Assembly: GCA_030609245.1 (NCBI GenBank)
Contig: JAUWCP010000045.1
Location: 1 to 13,413, forward strand
DNA length: 13,413 bases
Reading direction: 5' to 3'
Origin: Hyphomicrobium sp.
GTDB lineage: Bacteria > Pseudomonadota > Alphaproteobacteria > Rhizobiales > Hyphomicrobiaceae
Made by a program: the position numbers and the translations under genes. Shown here in pieces: positions 7,568 through 12,445 of the stretch (positions are counted from its first letter, which is position 1; each line of letters starts with the position of its first letter). The notes below the pieces were generated by a model. The model had not been told where the DNA came from. It saw only the letters and a program-made list of their open reading frames with translations, and searched no databases.

Positions 7568-7615
7568 AACGAGATGTCCTTGAACCACACCGGCCCCAAG
7601 CGCTGAGGATAAGAC

Positions 7616-7894
7616 ATGCACGGCACGACAGGAATTGTGAAGAAGCACGCTACGACCGAGGGCAAGGCCGTGCGGCCGGAAATAAGAGAGATATTCGCCG
7701 ATATTTTCCAATTTGGGGAGGGCCTTCACTTCCATACCTCGCACCACGACGTGGAGAAATGGGATTCGCTGCAGCATATAGCGCTGGTTGTCGCCGTCGA
7801 AAGCACGTTCGCTATTTCACTGTCCATGGACGAGATGATGGAGATTGCCAGCGTATCCGACATCCACACCGTTCTGGATCGCCACGGCGTCTGA
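7616..7894 (+). CDS. Acyl carrier protein, divergent
   Basis: A 92-residue acyl carrier protein. The phosphopantetheine site is Ser51 in the motif W-D-S-L-Q, followed by the amphipathic helix II (HIALVVAVESTF) and the conserved ISLSMDEMMEIASVSDI segment. The first 20 residues are basic and atypical. It resembles carrier proteins with a WDSL motif more than housekeeping AcpP (which has DSLD). It should carry the chain built by the KS pair, ketoreductase and dehydratase. ATG 7616 is preceded by GAGGA (7605-7609) at 6 nt spacing and lies 48 nt after the MaoC stop, as the last gene of this run. Confidence 0.83.
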   Translation: MHGTTGIVKKHATTEGKAVRPEIREIFADIFQFGEGLHFHTSHHDVEKWDSLQHIALVVAVESTFAISLSMDEMMEIASVSDIHTVLDRHGV

Positions 7895-7982
7895 GCGGGG
7901 GGCCGAGTCCTCGAGTCCGTGCCTGCCACTTGGCGCCCTGGTAGCTGGTCACTGACTTGGTATAGCCCCTGGAGGGAGCACG

Positions 7983-8066
7983 ATGAGACACAGAGACGAA
8001 CGCAAGCCGGACAGCGCGTGGCCTGAGGGAAAGCAGCTCTCACGGAGACACGTCAGGAGGGGATAA
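7983..8066 (+). CDS. Possible 27-residue basic peptide ORF
   Basis: ATG 7983 follows GGAGGG (7971-7976) with 6 nt spacing, and the frame runs 27 codons to a TAA that ends one base before the next ATG. The predicted peptide is strongly basic and hydrophilic, with RRHVRRG at its end. The good ribosome site and tight junction to the DUF6455-type gene favour translation, possibly as a leader that couples to it. No family was recognised, and it may be chance. Confidence 0.35.
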   Translation: MRHRDERKPDSAWPEGKQLSRRHVRRG

Positions 8067-8067
8067 A

Positions 8068-8448
8068 ATGACCGGTTCTTGCTATAGCTGGCCGATGTTC
8101 AACCGGATTTTTTGTCAAGCCGAGTTGAGGGATCGCATGATGGGGTGCGTTGGCGTCAATCCGGCCGTCGCCGCGCGTGTTGACCAGGGTGCGGCCTGGT
8201 ATGAAGCGCGCACCAACTGCATCTCCTGTTGCCACGAGCACGTATGTCGCAATTGGCTGGAGTACTCGGAGAGGCTTCCTATGCCACCGGATTTCTGTCT
8301 CAACGCCGAGTTCTTCCGTTCCTGTGCAGAGCAGTCGTCTGCTAGCGTGGCCCGCCCGCGATCGGGTGGTCCAGGTCGAATGTTAGTTCGACGGCGGCAG
8401 AGGGGCCAGCGTCGTACGTGCCGGCCCAGGCGGCAATCGTTGCCATGA
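8068..8448 (+). CDS. DUF6455-type cysteine protein with a foreign C-terminal tail
   Basis: A frame of 126 codons whose first 90 or so residues resemble the DUF6455 family of small alphaproteobacterial proteins. Four cysteines form the core (CISCC and HVCRNWLE, then a Cys in PPDFC), followed by a LNAEFF ending typical of the family; function is unknown, though the Cys pattern suggests metal binding. AGGAGGGG (8055-8062) gives a strong ribosome site. The family-like part ends near residue 90 (about base 8340). The remaining Arg- and Pro-rich tail of about 36 residues is read antisense through an IS3-family transposase remnant. The natural stop seems to have been lost when the element inserted or was deleted, so the present product is probably longer than the ancestral one. 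Assignment is from motif memory. Confidence 0.6.
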   Translation: MTGSCYSWPMFNRIFCQAELRDRMMGCVGVNPAVAARVDQGAAWYEARTNCISCCHEHVCRNWLEYSERLPMPPDFCLNAEFFRSCAEQSSASVARPRSGGPGRMLVRRRQRGQRRTCRPRRQSLP

Positions 8449-8569
8449 ACACTTCAGGCGCCGGTGGTCGGTAGCCAAGCGAGGCATACGGTCGGATGCC
8501 GTTGCAGTGTCGCCGCCTGATCTCGATGGGAATCTGCGCCTCGTGATAGTTCTGAGGATGTATGAGGTT
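8342..8569 (-). pseudogene. IS3-family transposase remnant (C-terminal fragment)
   Basis: On the minus strand, 8342-8569 reads through about 75 codons ending at a stop (CTA at 8342-8344). It contains IRPYASLGYRPPAPEV, the hallmark C-terminal segment of IS3-family integrase-type transposases, preceded by EAQIPIEIRRRHC, which matches the usual helix before it. An in-frame stop (8570-8572) closes the frame upstream, and no DDE core or inverted repeats were seen. It is a dead fragment marking past insertion between the ACP operon and the pqq operon. Confidence 0.75.
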
Positions 8570-8755
8570 TCAGATGAATACGAGGGAGACATCGGGAAAG
8601 CGCACTGGGCCTCCAAACCGATCTTGCGAAAGGAGGTGGATCTTTAGGGGGAAGGTTGATCGTGATCCTGTGAGTGCGTTCATGGATCAAGAAGCAATGA
8701 TGCGGCACGGTCGTTAGCAGATATCACCCGATCGTGACTGATCGTGACCCTCGAT
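8570..8755. other. Non-coding stretch between IS remnant and pqqA promoter region
   Basis: No convincing gene was seen on either strand. It may include more decayed insertion-sequence DNA. Its right end holds a 10-bp tandem repeat (8730-8749), listed separately. Confidence 0.4.
8730..8749 (+). repeat. 10-bp tandem repeat upstream of the pqqA box
   Basis: Two copies of GATCGTGAC followed by T or C lie head to tail at 8730-8739 and 8740-8749, one helical turn apart. A related GATCGTGATC occurs near 8655. The pair sits 6 bases before the FNR-like box, so it may bind a second regulator on the same DNA face. Confidence 0.5.
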
Positions 8756-8769
8756 TTGACCTCGATCAA
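8756..8769 (+). promoter_or_regulatory. FNR/FixK-type box upstream of pqqA
   Basis: TTGAC-CTCG-ATCAA fits the FNR/FixK consensus TTGAY-N4-RTCAA at every defined position. Its centre is about 78 nt before the pqqA ATG. With a class II arrangement (box at about -41.5) transcription would begin near 8804, leaving a leader of about 36 nt. The -10 region has no strong match, as expected for an activator-dependent promoter. This is the best of the three boxes in the window. Confidence 0.65.
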
Positions 8770-8839
8770 ACAGCGCACGGCCAAGGATGGAATGGTGCTT
8801 CCCGTTCGCTATCGCGTCAATAGAACCGGAGGAAAAATA

Positions 8840-8914
8840 ATGAAGTGGGTAGAGCCTGAATATTGTGAGCTTAGACTCGGCTTCGAAGTCACGGCCTACA
8901 TTTACACGAGATGA
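8840..8914 (+). CDS. pqqA: PQQ precursor peptide PqqA
   Basis: A 24-residue peptide beginning MKWVEPEY and ending GFEVTAYIYTR. It carries the ExxxY core of PqqA as Glu16 and Tyr20, inside the family pattern G-x-E-V-T-x-Y; in known PQQ synthesis these two residues are cross-linked by PqqE and become the PQQ skeleton. The ribosome site GGAGG (8828-8832) is 7 nt from the ATG. It is the first gene behind an FNR/FixK-type box and is followed by a hairpin, then pqqD and pqqE. A second tyrosine (Tyr22) two residues after the core and Cys9 are features to note; I cannot say whether they are unusual. Identification is strong because sequence motif, size and neighbours all agree. Confidence 0.93.
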   Translation: MKWVEPEYCELRLGFEVTAYIYTR

Positions 8915-8923
8915 ATCGACGAC

Positions 8924-8951
8924 AGAAGGGGCGCTCCAAATCGCCCCTTCT
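8924..8951 (+). terminator. Hairpin between pqqA and pqqD (attenuator or mRNA stabiliser)
   Basis: AGAAGGGGCG (8924-8933) pairs perfectly with CGCCCCTTCT (8942-8951), a 10-bp stem with an 8-nt loop, 9 nt after the pqqA stop. The following TCTTGCCTC is only partly T-rich, so read-through into pqqDE is likely. In other bacteria pqqA message exceeds that of downstream pqq genes; a hairpin here would have that effect. Confidence 0.75.
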
Positions 8952-9005
8952 TCTTGCCTCACCTAAATCACAGGTTTGATCTGCAGTCCTGACGGCGGAA
9001 ACAGC

Positions 9006-9293
9006 ATGCTCGAAAATGCACCGATCGGATTGAACGACCGGCCGGAGATCAATCCGCTCTTTCTCTTCCGATGGGAGGAAAAGGAGCAGGCTTATCTGCT
9101 GCTCTATCCCGAAGGGATCATCAAGCTCAACGATTCTGCTGGAAATATCCTCAAACTCTGCACCGGAGAGAAGACTTTTGAAGAGGTCATCTCAGAACTC
9201 AAGAACCTTTTCGACGTGGAGGAGCTTGAGGACGACATTTACAGTTTCATGGAGGTAGCAATTGGTAAAGGCTGGGTCCGAGTTAAGAGTTGA
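9006..9293 (+). CDS. pqqD: PqqA-binding peptide chaperone PqqD
   Basis: A 95-residue winged-helix RiPP recognition element. It shows the PqqD pattern of an N-terminal beta region (LFLFRWEEKEQAYLLLYPEG), an IKLNDSAGNIL helix, then a TFEEVISELKNLF helix and a helical end. PqqD binds PqqA and presents it to PqqE. ATG 9006 follows CGGCGGA (8993-8999) at 6 nt; a TTG ten codons upstream (8976) lacks a ribosome site. The 3' end overlaps pqqE by 32 nt in another frame. The gene follows pqqA after the hairpin; pqqB and pqqC, which lie between pqqA and pqqD in the common pqqABCDE order, are absent. Confidence 0.9.
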   Translation: MLENAPIGLNDRPEINPLFLFRWEEKEQAYLLLYPEGIIKLNDSAGNILKLCTGEKTFEEVISELKNLFDVEELEDDIYSFMEVAIGKGWVRVKS

Positions 9294-10422
9294 CGGTGGC
9301 GGTAGGCCCCTTTGGCTTGTCCTAGAGCTGACCTACAAGTGTCCGCTGAAATGTCCGTGGTGCAGCAACCCGCTCGATTTTGCCGAGATCACGGACGAAC
9401 TCACGACTGAGGAGTGGAAGAAGGTCTTACGAGAAGCCCGCGAACTGGGCACGATCCAGCTGGGCTTTTCCGGCGGCGAGCCAATGGTGCGCAAGGATTT
9501 GGAGGAGCTGGTCGCCGAAGCCGTCAAGCTCGGTTTTTATACCAATCTGATCACGTCTGGCATGGGGCTCACCAAGGAACGCCTGTCGGAACTAAAGCGG
9601 ATCGGACTTCAGCAAATTCAGCTCAGCTTCCAGCATTCCGATCCTCAAATAAACGATGCCATGGTCGGCGCTCCGTCCTTCGATGCGAAGATGTCCGCCG
9701 CCGAAGAGATAAAGGCGCAAGGCTTTCCGGTTGTCTTGAACGTACCGATCTCACGTTACAATATCGAGGATGCGGATGGGTTGATCGCATTGGCCGAGAA
9801 GATGGGGTTCGAGTATGTCGAGTTTGCCAATGTGCAGTATTACAATTGGGCGCTTCTGAACCGGGCGGAACTCTTACCGACAAGAGAGCAGCTTGAAACC
9901 GCCGAGGCACGTATCATTCAGCACCGCGAACGCCTCGGCAAAGACATGACCATCTATTTTGTCGTCCCCGACTATTTCGACGGCCGCCCCAAGGCCTGCA
10001 TGAATGGCTGGGGAACCATCCATTTTACGATTGCACCCGATGGCAAGGCACTGCCGTGCCAGGAGGCCCGTGTGATTGAGGGGCTCGAATTCCCCAATGT
10101 CCGCGATCATGCTCTCGAGTGGATATGGAAGCATTCCCCCACATTCATGAAATACCGGGGCAATTCTTGGATGAAGGAACCTTGTGTTAGCTGTGATGAA
10201 AAGGAAACGGACTTTGGAGGCTGCCGCTGCCAGGCGTTCCTCCTGACTGGCGATGCAGCAAACACGGATCCCGCTTGTTCCAAGTCCAAGCACTTCCACA
10301 TCATCCAGTCGGCAATCGCGGCGGCTGAAACGCGACAGCCGCCGCGAATGCCCCTTGTTATGCGAACCAAAGGGGCAGTGAGCCATAAGTTGAAAGAACC
10401 GGTCGGGACGTCAGGGATATGA
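9262..10422 (+). CDS. pqqE: PqqA glutamate-tyrosine cross-linking radical SAM enzyme PqqE
   Basis: A 386-residue radical SAM enzyme with a SPASM domain. The SAM cluster motif is C27-x3-C31-x2-C34 (CPLKCPWC), followed by the SAM-binding GFSGGEP. The C-terminal half has the auxiliary-cluster pattern seen in PqqE: CMNGWG, a Cys in LPCQEARV, PCVSC, DFGGCRCQA and a final DPAC. In known PQQ synthesis it joins the Glu and Tyr side chains of PqqA by a C-C bond, with PqqD presenting the peptide. The start is TTG 9262, 5 nt after GGAGG (9251-9255) and inside the end of pqqD, so translation is coupled. The stop overlaps the ATG of a 33-codon ORF (ATGA). Length is normal and all cluster ligands appear intact, so the enzyme is probably active. 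Confidence 0.93.
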   Translation: MVKAGSELRVDGGGRPLWLVLELTYKCPLKCPWCSNPLDFAEITDELTTEEWKKVLREARELGTIQLGFSGGEPMVRKDLEELVAEAVKLGFYTNLITSGMGLTKERLSELKRIGLQQIQLSFQHSDPQINDAMVGAPSFDAKMSAAEEIKAQGFPVVLNVPISRYNIEDADGLIALAEKMGFEYVEFANVQYYNWALLNRAELLPTREQLETAEARIIQHRERLGKDMTIYFVVPDYFDGRPKACMNGWGTIHFTIAPDGKALPCQEARVIEGLEFPNVRDHALEWIWKHSPTFMKYRGNSWMKEPCVSCDEKETDFGGCRCQAFLLTGDAANTDPACSKSKHFHIIQSAIAAAETRQPPRMPLVMRTKGAVSHKLKEPVGTSGI

Positions 10423-10520
10423 AACTTCCCCACGACTCATTTTCAGGCACTGTCGCGGCGGGATTCACTTTGACCTGTCTTTTGGTCGTCGTGGTGCAGT
10501 GGCTGGCCGGTGGTTCATAG
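10419..10520 (+). CDS. 33-residue single-pass membrane microprotein
   Basis: ATG 10419 overlaps the pqqE stop (ATGA) and opens 33 codons to TAG at 10518-10520. The peptide starts with a short polar segment (MKLPHDSFSG) and continues as one hydrophobic helix (TVAAGFTLTCLLVVVVQWLA) ending in GGS. No family was recognised. The stop/start overlap with pqqE, the uniform membrane helix and the tight fit before the next membrane protein gene argue that it is real. It could be a small subunit or assembly partner of the downstream four-helix protein, by analogy with other tiny oxidase subunits; this is inference. Confidence 0.6.
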   Translation: MKLPHDSFSGTVAAGFTLTCLLVVVVQWLAGGS

Positions 10521-10559
10521 GCCTGTGTCTAAGCCGCAGGGAGTTCTGCGTGTGGTGCG

Positions 10560-11066
10560 ATGGATCTGGATGTAATTGATGTCGTAGCACGCTGGCTCCA
10601 TCTCATGGGTGTCGTCGTCTGGTTGGGACACAATTATGCAAATGTGATCCAGAACCCACTCTACAGACCCGTTGGTCCCGATGCGCCGCTGGAGGAATTA
10701 AAAGAACGCTTGGAAACTGCCCTGAAACGCGAGCACGCTATCTTCCGCCATGCCTCGCTGCTGGTTCTGGCAAGTGGAGCCTTCATGCTATGGCATCGAG
10801 AAATTTTGCGGGATGTCTTGACCCTACAGGGCGGCCATGCCGTTCTCGGCATTGGCGTCTGGCTCGGTCTCATCATGGTTGCAAATCTATGGTTCGTTCT
10901 TTGGCCACACCAGAAGAGAGTGCTGGGCTTTGTTCCCGCGACGCTGGAGGAACGGATCCAATGTTCGAGGATCACGTTCGTCTCCTCCCGCACCAACACG
11001 ATATTGTCGTTCCCCTCATTTTTCTTCATGGCGGCGGGAGCGCATAGCAGCTTTTTGTTCGGGTGA
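10560..11066 (+). CDS. Four-helix membrane protein, Urate_ox_N / PuuD N-terminal domain-like
   Basis: A 168-residue integral membrane protein with about four helices (residues 8-33, 60-83, 92-115 and 145-167). Signature elements match the N-terminal domain of PuuD-type membrane urate oxidases: RWLHLMGVVVWLGHNYAN early, WPHQKRVLGF in the middle, and SSRTNTILSFPSFFFM then AAGAHS at the end. His14, His24, His64, His79 and His162 lie in or near helices and could bind haem. The cytochrome c domain of full PuuD is missing, as in many short family members. It could be a redox partner or electron outlet for the peptide pathway, though that is inference from the operon. ATG 10560 has only a distant AGGGAG (10538-10543). 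The stop overlaps the next gene's GTG by 4 nt. Confidence 0.65.
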   Translation: MDLDVIDVVARWLHLMGVVVWLGHNYANVIQNPLYRPVGPDAPLEELKERLETALKREHAIFRHASLLVLASGAFMLWHREILRDVLTLQGGHAVLGIGVWLGLIMVANLWFVLWPHQKRVLGFVPATLEERIQCSRITFVSSRTNTILSFPSFFFMAAGAHSSFLFG

Positions 11067-12259
11067 ACGATTTGAGACAGACCCCAGGCCTCATGTTCAA
11101 CTTTGCCGCCGGACCGGCGAGCCTCCCCTTGCCCGTGCTGGAGGAGGCTAAAGAGGGCTTGATCAACTGGCACGGCAGCGGTCTGTCGGTTCTCGAAATG
11201 CCATTCACCGGACCTGAGTTTGGTCAGATCCTCGAAGAGACGCTCTCGTCTTTAAGGCAGTTGCTGAACCTCCCATCCAACTACCACGCCCTCTTTCTAC
11301 AAGGTGGTGCCTACGGCCAATTCGCACTGATCCCTATGAATTTGCTGCGCGGCAAAGGAAAAGCCGACTACGCTATAACAGGTCATTGGTCGGCCCGGGC
11401 TACCGCCGAAGCGCGCAAGTACGGCTCCGTGAATGTCGTGACCGACAATTCGGAGAGTGGCTTCACCACTTTGCCGCCAGTGGAGAGCTGGACGCTCGAT
11501 CCGGGTGCCGCCTACTGCCACATAACGACGAACGAGACGGCCAACGGAGTCCAGTTCCATCAGCTCCCAGACACAGGCGCCGTCCCTCTCATTGCGGACG
11601 CCACATCTGACTTCCTCTCAAAGCCCATCGATATCGCCCGTTTCGGCGCTCTTTACGCCAGCGCGCAAAAGAACATCGGGCCGGCCGGGCTCACCATTGT
11701 CATCGTCCGCAAGGACTTGCTAGGCGACGCCAGTTCCATAACACCCAGCGTATTCAACTTCGGGCTTTTGGCGGCCAGCAATTCCAAGGTCAACACACTA
11801 CCAACCTGGGCCATCTATATCGCCAGTTTGGTATTCAAATGGATCTTGGCCGAAGGCGGCCTTGAGGAAATGGCGAAACGGAACCGCAACAAGGCGCGAA
11901 TTCTCTATGAGGCCATTGATTCAAGCGATTTCTATCATTGCCCTACGGCCAACGACTGCCGGTCAAGAGTAAACGTGGTGTTCGGCTTGCCTACCAAGGC
12001 GCTTGAAGAGGCGTTTCTCAGCCTTGCTTCGGAACGTGGCTTGCTCAACCTTAGGGGCCACGCAGCCTTAGGGGGCGTAAGGGCAAGCCTTTATAACGCC
12101 GTGAGCGAGGAAGCGGTTCGTACGCTCATCGATTTCATGGATGAGTTTGCCGCACCGAGGAAACGGCAGGTTCGGCGTCACTCCTTCAGCGCCATTCGCA
12201 AGTCGGTCATCGTCAACGACGTCACGTCTAAGTGGCGCGACAAATGGGAACCTGCTTGA
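11063..12259 (+). CDS. SerC-like class V aminotransferase with altered substrate pocket
   Basis: A 398-residue PLP enzyme of the phosphoserine aminotransferase family. Lys203 in AQKNIGPAG should hold PLP, and FAAGPASLP, the HWS Trp109 and the TNET segment (156-159) match the family. The alpha-carboxylate arginine (E. coli Arg335) is kept as Arg340 in GGVRAS. The residues that bind the distal phosphate or carboxylate are changed: E. coli His41-Arg42 (SHRGKEF) is Phe48-Thr49 (PFTGPEF), and Arg329 (GHRVVGG) is Ala334 (GHAALGG), with only His333 left. Ordinary phosphoserine chemistry is therefore doubtful. There is also a basic C-terminal extension of about 30 residues beyond the usual end. GTG 11063 overlaps the upstream stop; ATG 11093 is an alternative. 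It is the last gene of the pqqADE operon. Confidence 0.85.
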   Translation: MNDLRQTPGLMFNFAAGPASLPLPVLEEAKEGLINWHGSGLSVLEMPFTGPEFGQILEETLSSLRQLLNLPSNYHALFLQGGAYGQFALIPMNLLRGKGKADYAITGHWSARATAEARKYGSVNVVTDNSESGFTTLPPVESWTLDPGAAYCHITTNETANGVQFHQLPDTGAVPLIADATSDFLSKPIDIARFGALYASAQKNIGPAGLTIVIVRKDLLGDASSITPSVFNFGLLAASNSKVNTLPTWAIYIASLVFKWILAEGGLEEMAKRNRNKARILYEAIDSSDFYHCPTANDCRSRVNVVFGLPTKALEEAFLSLASERGLLNLRGHAALGGVRASLYNAVSEEAVRTLIDFMDEFAAPRKRQVRRHSFSAIRKSVIVNDVTSKWRDKWEPA

Positions 12260-12445
12260 TCAAAGCTAGCAAGGCAAGGGGCGGACACGGGCCTATGGAG
12301 TGGACCAAACTGCGATATAAAAAGCTGTCGAGGGACTATGTTTGGATGGCTTGCGGTCGGCTTTGAGCGCGTCATGTCTATTAACGTCGGCACCAAGCCG
12401 CGCCGATCGGCGAATGACCCACCTGAAGAAAATAGGAGATCTGCC

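Noticed and set aside
8454..8708. An 84-codon minus-strand frame between the IS remnant and pqqA
   Set aside because: No recognisable domain. It overlaps the IS3 remnant in a different frame from the one that shows the transposase motif, so it is probably chance.
8976..9005. TTG 8976 as the start of pqqD
   Set aside because: No ribosome site precedes it, and PqqD proteins normally begin near the ATG at 9006.
11162..11171. TTGATCAA palindrome inside the SerC-like gene as an FNR-like site (another at about 12255-12262)
   Set aside because: The half-sites abut without the 4-nt spacer an FNR/FixK box needs, and both lie in coding sequence or over a stop codon.
12316..12321. TATAAA as a -10 element for the LpxQ-like gene
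   Set aside because: No acceptable -35 element was found at 16-18 nt upstream, so it cannot be called a promoter from sequence alone.
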